A stretch of DNA of 64,000 nt from Caproicibacter sp047777415 (GTDB lineage Bacteria; Bacillota; Clostridia; Oscillospirales; Acutalibacteraceae): positions 1,441,021-1,505,020 of the forward strand of contig JBKEEO010000001.1 of the NCBI GenBank assembly GCA_047777415.1, read 5' to 3'. Positions 51,440 through 59,494 of the stretch are shown one piece after another. How positions within the stretch are numbered: the first letter of the stretch is position 1; each line of letters begins with the position of its first letter. A program made the position numbers and the translations under genes. The notes beneath the pieces were generated by a model that worked only from the letters and a program-made list of their open reading frames with translations, did no database searches and had not been told where the DNA came from.

Positions 51440-51940
51440 ATGACGGTCGAGGAAGTAAAGAATCTGCTGAAAATTTATTATGACATTCCCACGAGGATCG
51501 CCGAGGAATTTGCCACCATCCGGAACTGTGAAATCGAGAAAAACAAAGTTGTTCTGCCTCCTGCCAACCTATCTGGGCTGCCGGGCGGCAAAGGCACGAC
51601 CACAGACCTGACGGCATCCATGGCACTTGTCAACCAAGTCCGGTATTATGACGATGAAATTAAACGCTGTACCCGCCGCATTGCGGAACTGCGAGACGCA
51701 AAGAACTGGCTGGGTGTTGCCCTCGGGAAGCTGGACCCGACGGACCGGTACATATTGGAGCTGCGGTACATGGGTGACCCGAAAAATCGAAAGCAGGCAC
51801 ATAAACGCAGGCCGACGTGGAAAGAGATAGCTGAGCTGGTGCATTACAGCAAAAGCCAAACAAGAGAACGCGCTAGAATTGCCCTTCTTCATTTGAAGAT
51901 GCTGTCTGACCAAATTGTCTTTAACGATGGGCTAAGATGA
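51440..51940 (+). CDS. Phage late-gene sigma-like regulator (DUF1492/ArpU-like)
   Basis: A 166-aa protein. The N-terminal half is helical; the C-terminal LDPTDRYILELRYM, then PTWKEIAELVHYSKSQTRERARIALLHL read in parts, resembles sigma-70 region 4. In related phages such a protein turns on packaging and structural genes. It lies right before that block. AGAAAGGATGGTTTG precedes the ATG at 51440. Confidence 0.75.
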   Translation: MTVEEVKNLLKIYYDIPTRIAEEFATIRNCEIEKNKVVLPPANLSGLPGGKGTTTDLTASMALVNQVRYYDDEIKRCTRRIAELRDAKNWLGVALGKLDPTDRYILELRYMGDPKNRKQAHKRRPTWKEIAELVHYSKSQTRERARIALLHLKMLSDQIVFNDGLR

Positions 51941-51951
51941 AAATATAGCTT

Positions 51952-52452
51952 TTATTTGCTTATTATTGCTTTGAAATTTACATAAGGAGAGATGTGCTTG
52001 AATGCAGAATCGTCGACATACCAATTTTTCTTTAAAAATTCTTTCTTGATATATGTGATCTGTTCATCAATGTTTTCTAGAATTTTCTTATTTGTATCGC
52101 TATTATTAATATAGAAATGTAAACCTGGATGCTCTTGTTTAATCATAAAATGCTTTTTAGGAGAATCGTACCTAAATAATTTGTTTTTTGGCGTTGGAAG
52201 GAACAAACTAAAATAAATTGTGCTATTGCGATAAGATATAGTAATAAAACCTATGATTTGGTTGTATTCCCAGTAAGTTCTATCTTTATATATATTAAAA
52301 ATTACATCAGAAGCTTTCATTTTTTGTTTACCAATATTTACAGTGTTTTGTGGAAACTTTGCTTTTTTGTGTTTCCAGAGCTTATTAAAAGACAGTTCAT
52401 CTTTTGAATAAATAGGAATTTCGAATAACTTATGTTCAGTCAAAGCTACCAT
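51952..52452 (-). CDS. Accessory protein of unknown function (about 166 aa), own promoter
   Basis: Unrecognised, very AT-rich, and read against the phage late genes. The protein is soluble and rich in Lys, Ile and aromatic residues, for example FNIYKDRTYWEYNQIIGFIT and KHFMIKQEHPGLHFYIN. The frame is open to 52503, but that part is the promoter (52475-52503), so translation must start later: the ATG at 52452, or a TTG at 52443 that is better placed after TTGGGAG. It is probably a moron gene expressed in the lysogen. Confidence 0.5.
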   Translation of the reverse strand: MVALTEHKLFEIPIYSKDELSFNKLWKHKKAKFPQNTVNIGKQKMKASDVIFNIYKDRTYWEYNQIIGFITISYRNSTIYFSLFLPTPKNKLFRYDSPKKHFMIKQEHPGLHFYINNSDTNKKILENIDEQITYIKKEFLKKNWYVDDSAFKHISPYVNFKAIISK

Positions 52453-52474
52453 CTCCCAAACAATAATTTTATTT

Positions 52475-52503
52475 ATAATAAATAAGTCGCTTGAATTTGT
52501 CAA
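52475..52503 (-). promoter_or_regulatory. Promoter of the 51952-52452 accessory gene
   Basis: Minus strand TTGACA (52498-52503), 17-bp spacer, TATTAT (52475-52480); near consensus. Confidence 0.75.
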
Positions 52504-52614
52504 TACAAAGTCTTTACTATCAGTTCCGGCACTTTCCGGCAGAAACCAGTTGAAATCGTTCTTCTCCAGTATTTTATTTATGATAATATATAATCAAGGA
52601 ATTTCGCAAAAGAC

Positions 52615-52637
52615 GTCCGATACAAATCGGGCGCTTT
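52615..52637 (+). terminator. Hairpin before the methyltransferase gene
   Basis: Stem GTCCGAT/ATCGGGC with loop ACAA, then GCTTTTTC. Modest stem. It may end the early transcript or prevent read-through into late genes. Confidence 0.5.
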
Positions 52638-52678
52638 TTCGTGCCTTAGAACGTGCGGGACCGACAGAAAGGAGCCGC

Positions 52679-53419
52679 ATGGAAGAATATATTTATCGCA
52701 TTTACAACATGGATTGCATTGCCGGTATGACTATGTACCCGGACAAAAGCATTGACATGATTCTCTGTGATTTGCCTTATGGTATCACGGATTGTAAGTG
52801 GGACAGCATAATTCCCTTTCCGGAACTCTGGCGTCAATACCAGAGAATCATCAAGGACAACGGCGCAATCGTGCTGACGGCCTGCCAGCCGTTCACAACC
52901 CGACTGATTTCCAGCCAACCGAAACTGTTCCGGTATTGTTGGTACTGGTATAAAAATATGCCGACCGGATTTGCCAACGCAAAAAGACAGCCACTGCGCT
53001 GTATTGAGGAAGTTTGCGTATTTTATAAACACCAGCCGACTTATAATCCACAGGGAATCATCGTGTTGGATAAACCGATAAAGCGGCGTGGAAAATCACT
53101 ACCGAAACATGGCGATTCCGTTTATCGCATGGATGGAAGCCTGTCACATGACACCGAAACCTGCATTGTCCATTATCCCCGGCAGCTATTGGAGATTAAA
53201 TGCGAACGCGGCCTGCATCCGACGCAGAAACCGGTCGCGTTGTTTGAATATCTGATTCGAACTTACACCAATCCGGGCGAGCTGGTTCTGGATAGCTGCA
53301 TGGGCAGCGGCACGACAGCGGTAGCCTGTATTCGAAGCGGGAGGAAGTTTGCTGGGTTTGAGATGGACGAGAAGTATTTTGAGACAGCAATAAGGCGGAT
53401 TGATAGTTTGCAAGGGTAA
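52679..53419 (+). CDS. Phage DNA methyltransferase (N4/N6 type)
   Basis: A 246-aa methylase. The catalytic motif is DLPYG (31-35) and the SAM-binding motif LDSCMGSGTTAVA lies near the C-terminus, so the order is catalytic motif first (beta-type). HPTQKPVALFEYLIR is conserved in the family. AGAAAGGAGCCGC precedes the ATG at 52679. No restriction enzyme is adjacent, so it is probably an orphan that protects phage DNA. The target sequence is not deducible. Confidence 0.87.
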   Translation: MEEYIYRIYNMDCIAGMTMYPDKSIDMILCDLPYGITDCKWDSIIPFPELWRQYQRIIKDNGAIVLTACQPFTTRLISSQPKLFRYCWYWYKNMPTGFANAKRQPLRCIEEVCVFYKHQPTYNPQGIIVLDKPIKRRGKSLPKHGDSVYRMDGSLSHDTETCIVHYPRQLLEIKCERGLHPTQKPVALFEYLIRTYTNPGELVLDSCMGSGTTAVACIRSGRKFAGFEMDEKYFETAIRRIDSLQG

Positions 53420-53445
53420 GGGCTTTTCAGTCCTTACCACTCTCC

Positions 53446-53474
53446 TTGACTTTTGTCATAGTTGGAATTATTAT
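53446..53474 (+). promoter_or_regulatory. Promoter of the 53497-53853 accessory gene
   Basis: TTGACT (53446-53451), 17-bp spacer, TATTAT (53469-53474). It fixes the start of the gene downstream of 53480. Confidence 0.7.
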
Positions 53475-53496
53475 GATAAAAAAGGACAGGAATAAT

Positions 53497-53853
53497 ATGG
53501 AAATAAAGTATGGAAATAATTCTAATTTACCGGAAAAAATTGAAGTGCCACGTTTTGATTTGAACGATTACAACTTTAACATAAGTCCTGCTTTCACGAA
53601 AGAAATGGAACAGATAGAAGCTAATTTGCAAGAAGCTGCAAAAGAAAGAAGCCGGATAATCGAAGAGCATATTCAAAGAGAAAAAGAGAGGACCGAAGGA
53701 ATAAAAAAAATCAGCGAATTGATAAAAATGCTTGCAAAATCTACTGCAAGTAATGACAAGCTATCAAAAAGAATGTTTTGGTTAACGGTAGCGACGGTAG
53801 GCTTGGCAGTTGTTCAAATTGTTATTGCCATAATTTCATTAGTTTACCGCTAG
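53497..53853 (+). CDS. Accessory tail-anchored coiled-coil protein (118 aa), own promoter
   Basis: 118 aa beginning MEIKYGNNSNLPEKIEVPRF. A charged coiled coil (about 35-85, EQIEANLQEAAKERSRIIEE onward) is followed by one C-terminal membrane helix (MFWLTVATVGLAVVQIVIAII). The ATG at 53497 is chosen because the promoter overlaps earlier in-frame starts; AAAAAGGACAGGAATAAT precedes it. It is not recognised. It is one of several self-promoted accessory genes around the methyltransferase. Confidence 0.6.
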   Translation: MEIKYGNNSNLPEKIEVPRFDLNDYNFNISPAFTKEMEQIEANLQEAAKERSRIIEEHIQREKERTEGIKKISELIKMLAKSTASNDKLSKRMFWLTVATVGLAVVQIVIAIISLVYR

Positions 53854-53895
53854 CTATGTTTCAGTAAGAAGTTTTTCTAAACGACGTCTATCACG

Positions 53896-53919
53896 GCGTC
53901 CTTTTTTATACCCATTTAA
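53896..53919 (+). repeat. Direct repeat, left copy (flanks accessory gene)
   Basis: GGC-GTCCTTTTTTATACCCATTT, matching GGCCGTCCTTTCTTATACCCATTT at 54855-54878 with one substitution and one gap. Each copy is the 3' part of a small terminator hairpin followed by the leader of the next gene. The two copies enclose the 54132-54833 gene. Confidence 0.55.
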
Positions 53920-53933
53920 AGGAAACAATCACG

Positions 53934-54005
53934 ATGAACCATAAACAATACGTTTGTGCAATGAATACCTTTAAGAGAATTGCAAATACAAAACATAAAA
54001 TTTGA
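53934..54005 (+). CDS. Possible small ORF (23 aa), perhaps a truncated leader gene
   Basis: 23 aa, MNHKQYVCAMNTFKRIANTK and three more residues. TTAAAGGAAACAATCACG precedes the ATG. It follows the left copy of the direct repeat, in the position HNH holds after the right copy, so it may be the remnant of a gene displaced by the accessory insertion. Weak support. Confidence 0.3.
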   Translation: MNHKQYVCAMNTFKRIANTKHKI

Positions 54006-54080
54006 GTATATTCCCCATACTTGCCCGGCGCCGAGACGAAATGTTAATATCGGGTACTCTGTTTTTATAGCTGCTCTGAC

Positions 54081-54109
54081 TTGACCAAAGTCGAAATAGT
54101 AATTATCCT
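54081..54109 (+). promoter_or_regulatory. Promoter of the 54132-54833 accessory gene
   Basis: TTGACC (54081-54086), 17-bp spacer, TATCCT (54104-54109). Confidence 0.6.
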
Positions 54110-54131
54110 AAAAATATAGGAGATGAGGCTT

Positions 54132-54833
54132 TTGGATACATTACAAAATATAATTGGCATGATCAATTCCGGCATTGGAACAGTGATAGCGGCACTTATT
54201 GCTGCTGTAGCAAGTATTGTAACTTTAATTGGGCAACATAAGTCAAATAAAACTAGCAATTATCTCAATATTATTTCTACGCAGAGAGTTGAATGGATTC
54301 AGAAACTGAAAGAAGTAATTTCTGATTATTGTGAAATGATGGATAAATATCAGTGGAATGAAGAAAAACCAAATAGGGAGTCAATATATAAAGCTACTGC
54401 AAATATTAAGTTGTATCTTAATTTCAAAGGCGCTCCAGATCGTACAATTTTAGGGATGATAGACGAAATCAACAAGATTTATTTAGGAGAAGAAGAATAC
54501 AAGCTGACAAATCAAAAAGAGATAGTTGAAAGTTGGTTAAATTATTTATTATTTATTTCTCAGATATATTGTAAGGTTGAATGGGAACGTGTAAAATTTG
54601 AGGCAAAGCATCCTAATACTAATAAGTTTAAATTTGATGATAGATTTTTAGAGTATTTGCAAGATGTAATAGTACGTGCACAAATATCTGCGTACGCAAA
54701 CAAAACTGGTTATGATGCAAGACTTAAATTTATACAATACAGAACTTTAGACAAACGAACTAAAAGATGTAAATGTATCCAGTATGCTAAAAGTAAATTT
54801 GAATTAACTAAACATAAGTTGTTAAAAAAATAA
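54132..54833 (+). CDS. Accessory membrane-anchored protein (233 aa), own promoter
   Basis: Unrecognised, AT-rich. One N-terminal membrane helix (SGIGTVIAALIAAVASIVTLI) precedes a helical cytoplasmic domain with ISTQRVEWIQKLKEVISDYC and LNYLLFISQIYCKVEWERVKF. The frame opens at an ATG (54123), but AGGAGATGAGG placed before a TTG at 54132 gives better spacing and the promoter ends at 54109, so TTG is preferred. The basic C-terminus is typical of a cytoplasmic tail. Flanked by direct repeats, it looks inserted. A phage-exclusion role is possible but not shown. Confidence 0.55.
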   Translation: MDTLQNIIGMINSGIGTVIAALIAAVASIVTLIGQHKSNKTSNYLNIISTQRVEWIQKLKEVISDYCEMMDKYQWNEEKPNRESIYKATANIKLYLNFKGAPDRTILGMIDEINKIYLGEEEYKLTNQKEIVESWLNYLLFISQIYCKVEWERVKFEAKHPNTNKFKFDDRFLEYLQDVIVRAQISAYANKTGYDARLKFIQYRTLDKRTKRCKCIQYAKSKFELTKHKLLKK

Positions 54834-54898
54834 TTATACATTGGACGACCTTCGGGCCGTCCTTTCTTATACCCATTTTCAGGAGGTGGCGATAAGAG

Positions 54899-55249
54899 AT
54901 GCCAAGGCGCATAGAACGTCCCTGTCGTGCGTACCTTTGTCCGAACACAACGAGCAATCCAAACGGGTATTGCGACGAGCATCAAGACCTTGCTAAGAAA
55001 CGAAAAGCAGATAGACGAGTCAGTGCATATCAGCGCGGCTATGACAAGCGCTGGGAGCGATTTCGGGCGCGATATTTGCGAGAACATCCGTTGTGTGTGG
55101 ATTGCCGGGCAAAGCACAGATTGACGCCGGCAACAGAAGTGCACCATATTCGGAAGCTGAAGGATTACCCGCAGTTAAAATATGCGGAAGATAATCTCAT
55201 GGCACTGTGCCACAAATGCCACAGCAAGAGGACAGCGCGAGGAGAATGA
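54899..55249 (+). CDS. Phage HNH endonuclease
   Basis: A 116-aa nuclease. The zinc-binding cysteines are in CVDCRAKHR and CHKCHSK, and the HNH core is in ATEVHHIRKLKDYP and YAEDNLMALCHKCH. HNH proteins next to terminase genes assist DNA cutting at packaging in HK97-type phages. CAGGAGGTGGCGATAAGAG precedes the ATG. It is 106 nt before the small terminase start. Confidence 0.92.
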   Translation: MPRRIERPCRAYLCPNTTSNPNGYCDEHQDLAKKRKADRRVSAYQRGYDKRWERFRARYLREHPLCVDCRAKHRLTPATEVHHIRKLKDYPQLKYAEDNLMALCHKCHSKRTARGE

Positions 55250-55355
55250 CACCCATAGGGGAGGTCAAATCTCTACAAGAGAATTGCAGGAGACCGCTGG
55301 CGTCGCTCCGCGTGAAACTTTTTCCCAAAACTAATAAAACATGGAGGTGCTCGAT

Positions 55356-55922
55356 ATGGCACGGCCAACAAAACCGGTTGCCCTTGTTAGCGGGCACCGT
55401 ACAAAAGACGAACTCGCCGCTAGGCGTGAAGCTGAAGCTGCAATGCTTACAGGCGTTCCAATGAAGATGCAGTTTCAGAAAAAATGGCATAAAATTGCTG
55501 CCAAAGAATTTGAACGTATAAAAAAGTTACTTGCCACTATTGGTAAAGACGATGCTCTCTATGAGCAAATTATTAACACACACTGTCTTCTTGTGGAAGA
55601 ATGCCAACAGATTGAGGATATTAGAAACCAGTTCATAAGGTCAAAAGAAGAATTACAGGCGGATTATCAGGCCGGCCGCACCGGAAATCCTGAAAGTGAT
55701 GGAATTAGTGCAGCGGAATATTACCGTTTGCTTGTAAAGTTGTCGCAAAGTATTATGAGCTGCGATAAACAACTTATGGCGAAGCGAAAAATGCTGCTTG
55801 ATATCGATAAGGAGAATGTCATGACCGTGCAGTCTGCACTTCGCTCCATTCCCAAAAAGCCTGAGAAAAAACAAAAAACAGGCATGGCTGCATTCATGGA
55901 ACATAGAGCGGGTGGAGGTTAA
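55356..55922 (+). CDS. terS: Phage terminase small subunit, P27 family
   Basis: A 188-aa DNA-recognition subunit of the packaging motor. It begins MARPTKPVALVSGHRTKDEL, the P27-family hallmark, with FQKKWHKIAAKEFERIKKLL following. ATGGAGGTGCTCGAT precedes the ATG at 55356. Its stop overlaps the large subunit start by one base. Confidence 0.9.
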   Translation: MARPTKPVALVSGHRTKDELAARREAEAAMLTGVPMKMQFQKKWHKIAAKEFERIKKLLATIGKDDALYEQIINTHCLLVEECQQIEDIRNQFIRSKEELQADYQAGRTGNPESDGISAAEYYRLLVKLSQSIMSCDKQLMAKRKMLLDIDKENVMTVQSALRSIPKKPEKKQKTGMAAFMEHRAGGG

Positions 55923-57499
55923 TGTACGATGCAAAGAAAGCCAATGAACCAATAGATTTTATTCAACTTCTGCATCTTACGGACGACTTTTACGGACAAC
56001 CGTTTATTTTGCAGCCGTGGGAAAAAGAAGTCGTCCGCGATGTATATGGAACGTTAAACGAACGTGGTTATAGACAATACAGCTACGCTTACCTTGAAAT
56101 TCCGAAGAAAAACGGCAAAACAACTTTGATTGCTGGGCTTGGCCTTTATCACCTGGTATGTGACGGCCCCGGCGGACAAATTTATTGCTGTGCGGCGGAC
56201 CGAGATCAGGCATCACTTGCATATCAAGCAATGCTGCAAATGATAGACCAGGACGAAACTTTACAAGAAATTTTGCAGGTCACGGACAGCAAAAAATTGA
56301 TACGCAACTGCCAAACTGGAACTTTTCTTCGGGTGTTATCCGCAGAAGCATATACAAAGCACGGTCTTAATCCAACGGTCGTTATTTTTGATGAACTCCA
56401 TGCCCAACCCAATCGGGATTTGTGGGATGTCATGACGTTTGGCGCCGGTGCAGCGCGTAAAGAAACACTGTACTGGATTATTACAACGGCAGGGGATGAC
56501 CCTGATAGGAAATCCATAGGCTGGGAAAAGCATGAATATGCCCGCAGAATACGAGATGGTGAAATAGAAGATCCGTATTGGTACGTTAAAATTTACGGTG
56601 CGCCAGAAAATGCGGATATTTTTAATGAGCAGACATGGTATGAGTGCAATCCGTCACTGGGGGTAAGCATTGACATTGACAAAGTAAGGCAGGAGGCTGT
56701 TGCCGCGAAGAATGACCCGGCCTCGGAACGGCTGTTTAGATGGCTTCGCTTGAATCAATGGAATAAGAATAAATCACGCGGATGGCTGCCGCTCACATCA
56801 TGGGACGCAACGGTGGGAACATGGACAAGGCAAGATTTACAAGGCTGCTACTGCTATGGCGGATTAGACTTAGCGACCACATGGGATATGAATGGATTTG
56901 CCTTGATTTTTCCACCACAAAGAGATTTCAAAGATTATCGCGTTATATTTGACGCATGGATACCGGAAGAAAATATGAAAGAACGCGTTCGGCGCGACCA
57001 TGTTCCGTATGATGAATGGGCGCGGAACGGTTTTATTCATCCAACATCAGGGAACGTCACGGATTATTCCGCGATACGGGCAAGGATACAGGAATACGCG
57101 AAAATGTACCGAATACGGGAACTTGGCTACGATAAATATAACGCCACTGAAACGGCGCTTATGCTGCAGGCAGCGGGTATCAAAATGGTACCGGTTGACC
57201 AAACAATACTTGGAATGAGTCCGTCCATGAAGGAGCTTGAAGTTATGTTTAAAACAAGTGAAGCAAATATCAAAGAAAAAAAGCCGCCGCTTATTACACA
57301 TGAAGCAAACCCTGCAGCGCGCTGGTGCTTTGGCAATGTAAATATAAGCATGGACGGCAAGGAAAACTATATGCCGATTAAGGACAGCAAGACGGAGCGT
57401 ATCGATATTTTTGTCGCGATGGTGGACGCGATGGCTCGACTGTTGCCGCATATGGCACGGCGAAACGCTTATGCTGAACACGGGGTGATTGCAATTTGA
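55922..57499 (+). CDS. terL: Phage terminase large subunit
   Basis: A 525-aa packaging ATPase and nuclease. The ATPase part has LEIPKKNGKTTLIAGLGL (Walker A-like) and VVIFDELHAQPNRDLWDV (Walker B); the nuclease part has CYGGLDLATTWDMNGFALIF with the first catalytic Asp and a later IDIFVAMVDAMARL with another acid. Full length. The portal start overlaps its stop. Confidence 0.94.
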   Translation: MYDAKKANEPIDFIQLLHLTDDFYGQPFILQPWEKEVVRDVYGTLNERGYRQYSYAYLEIPKKNGKTTLIAGLGLYHLVCDGPGGQIYCCAADRDQASLAYQAMLQMIDQDETLQEILQVTDSKKLIRNCQTGTFLRVLSAEAYTKHGLNPTVVIFDELHAQPNRDLWDVMTFGAGAARKETLYWIITTAGDDPDRKSIGWEKHEYARRIRDGEIEDPYWYVKIYGAPENADIFNEQTWYECNPSLGVSIDIDKVRQEAVAAKNDPASERLFRWLRLNQWNKNKSRGWLPLTSWDATVGTWTRQDLQGCYCYGGLDLATTWDMNGFALIFPPQRDFKDYRVIFDAWIPEENMKERVRRDHVPYDEWARNGFIHPTSGNVTDYSAIRARIQEYAKMYRIRELGYDKYNATETALMLQAAGIKMVPVDQTILGMSPSMKELEVMFKTSEANIKEKKPPLITHEANPAARWCFGNVNISMDGKENYMPIKDSKTERIDIFVAMVDAMARLLPHMARRNAYAEHGVIAI

Positions 57500-58755
57500 A
57501 ATTTTTAAATCGGATCAAGACCTTGTTTAAAAATCTTTCGACTTTGGCAAGACCATCTCCGGAACTGAAATCTGCGATGGGTACAATCCTCTCAAAGGTT
57601 GGTATTCACATCAATGCCCAAAATGCTCTGCAAACAACGGCTGTGTTCGCGTGTGTTCGGCTTTTGTCCGAAAGCATTGCGTCCCTGCCGTTGTTTTTAT
57701 ATCGGAAAACAGAAACTGGCAAAGAAAAGGCGACCGACATGCCAATCTATGAGGTGCTCCACGATGTGCCTAATCCGGAAACAGACAGCTTTCAGTTTTG
57801 GCAGGCGTTTGTGGCAAATATGCTGATTTACGGTCGCGGATATGCAGAGGTAGTACGAAATAATGCGGGGCACATTGTTCAGATGTGGAATATCACCACG
57901 CCCTTTGTTCGAGTACAGCGGAATTCTGAAACGCAGGAGTTGGAGTATGTCATTACCCCGTCCGGAAAAGAACGGTTTATCCTCAGAAAGGACCAAATCT
58001 TTCGGGTAGATTGGTTTTCAATGGATTCACTGAATGCGTTTCGTCCACTTGAATTAGCACAGAACGCAATCGGTTTAAGTGAAGCTGCTGAGGAATTTGC
58101 ATCGAATTATTTCAAAAACGGAGCAAACGTCGGCGGAATTATAGAATATCCGGATGTGCTGCGAGATAACGACCTAGAGCAATATAAAAAAGATGTTCGA
58201 AAAGAGTATTCCGGATTATCCAATGCAGCAAGGCTTCTCTTTTTGGAGCAAGGTGCGAAATTTCAAAAAGTCAGCAATACTCCTGAAGAATCGCAAATGC
58301 TCGAGACGCGAAAATTCCAAGTTGAAGAAGTCGCGCGCTTTTATAATGTGCCTTTACATATGGTTGGTGACCTTGAGCATGCGACTTTCAGCAACATTGA
58401 GCAGATGTCGCTGAATTATGTGATTTATACTTTACGGCCGTATCTTGTGCGTATTGAGCGGGCTATTACAGCACAGCTTTTGATGCCACAGGAACGGTCA
58501 ATCTATTTTCCAAAGTTCTCGGTAGAAGGCTTGCTACGCGGAGACTACAAATCACGAATGGAAGGCTACGCCGTCGCCCGTCAAAATGGCTGGATGTCGG
58601 CGAACGATATTCGAGAACTGGAGGATATGGACCATATTCCAGCCGAAGAGGGAGGAGATGCCTACCTTGCAAATGGTAACCTGCGCAGTCTTAAAAAGTT
58701 GATGGACGCTTCGGCGGAATCTACTAAGAGTGGAGGTGATAAGAATGGCGATTGA
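57496..58755 (+). CDS. Phage portal protein, HK97 family
   Basis: A 419-aa portal subunit that forms the DNA gate of the head. TTAVFACVRLLSESIASLPLFLY, EEFASNYFKNGANVGGII and VARFYNVPLHMVGDLEHATFSNIE are typical. The start is a TTG overlapping the terminase stop (TTGA). The last 11 nt overlap the protease gene. Confidence 0.94.
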   Translation: MKFLNRIKTLFKNLSTLARPSPELKSAMGTILSKVGIHINAQNALQTTAVFACVRLLSESIASLPLFLYRKTETGKEKATDMPIYEVLHDVPNPETDSFQFWQAFVANMLIYGRGYAEVVRNNAGHIVQMWNITTPFVRVQRNSETQELEYVITPSGKERFILRKDQIFRVDWFSMDSLNAFRPLELAQNAIGLSEAAEEFASNYFKNGANVGGIIEYPDVLRDNDLEQYKKDVRKEYSGLSNAARLLFLEQGAKFQKVSNTPEESQMLETRKFQVEEVARFYNVPLHMVGDLEHATFSNIEQMSLNYVIYTLRPYLVRIERAITAQLLMPQERSIYFPKFSVEGLLRGDYKSRMEGYAVARQNGWMSANDIRELEDMDHIPAEEGGDAYLANGNLRSLKKLMDASAESTKSGGDKNGD

Positions 58756-59479
58756 AATTAAAGGCTACATTGTGCGTGACAGTGACCAGCAAATTTATGA
58801 CTGGTTTGGTATTGCGACGACAGCACCGCAAAATATACGCAAAGCAATTGCAGAAGCAAATGGTGCTCCGCTGGATGTTGAAATATCTACATGCTACGGT
58901 GGAGATGTTTTTTCCGGCTCCGAGATATATTCGGCATTGCGTGGGTATTCCGGCGGTGTCCATATTCGCATTACAGGTTTAGCAGCGTCGGCAGCGTCAG
59001 TGATTGCAATGGCAGGCCCTAATGAAATGTCTCCTACTGCTCAATTGATGGTGCATCGCGTATCGTCTATTGCCGCTGGAAATTATCATGCGATGGATAA
59101 GTCGTCCAATGATTTAAAAGAGGCAGATAAGGCAATTGCGGCAGCCTATGTTGCAAAGTCAGGTATGTCTGAAAAAGATGCTCTGAAACTGATGGATGCC
59201 GAGACATGGATTACAGCGGCCCACGCCGTAGAACTTGGACTGGTGGATAAAATTTCAGATGCTGCCACACCGCAGCTTATCAATGCAGCATATGGTCTTC
59301 CACTTCCGCGTGCGGTGATTGAAAAGACCCGCGCGATGATTGCAGAAGGAAAGGCAAAAAGCAAAGAAATATCAAAAGAGTACCTTGATGCCGGCAAACC
59401 TACTGCCGAGCAAATTCAGGCAAAAAAAGATTTTGCTTATGCCAAGTTGAATCTTTTGGAAAAATCATTATTCATTTAA
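58745..59479 (+). CDS. Phage head maturation protease, ClpP-type
   Basis: A 244-aa ClpP-fold protease that trims head proteins. The nucleophile serine is in GLAASAASVIAMAG, the histidine in LMVHRVSS. GGAGGTGATAAGA precedes the ATG at 58745, five codons into the open frame. Unlike HK97 protease, this ClpP type is common in Firmicute phages. Confidence 0.92.
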   Translation: MAIEIKGYIVRDSDQQIYDWFGIATTAPQNIRKAIAEANGAPLDVEISTCYGGDVFSGSEIYSALRGYSGGVHIRITGLAASAASVIAMAGPNEMSPTAQLMVHRVSSIAAGNYHAMDKSSNDLKEADKAIAAAYVAKSGMSEKDALKLMDAETWITAAHAVELGLVDKISDAATPQLINAAYGLPLPRAVIEKTRAMIAEGKAKSKEISKEYLDAGKPTAEQIQAKKDFAYAKLNLLEKSLFI

Positions 59480-59494
59480 GAAAGAGGGATTGAC

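Noticed and set aside
42146..51940. CRISPR array or defence island signature
   Set aside because: No regularly spaced repeats of 24-40 bp and no cas, toxin-antitoxin or restriction genes; the only short repeats are the TGTAAC iterons.
52679..53419. Restriction-modification system
   Set aside because: Only the methyltransferase is present; neighbours on both sides are accessory genes without nuclease motifs and the HNH gene belongs to the packaging block.
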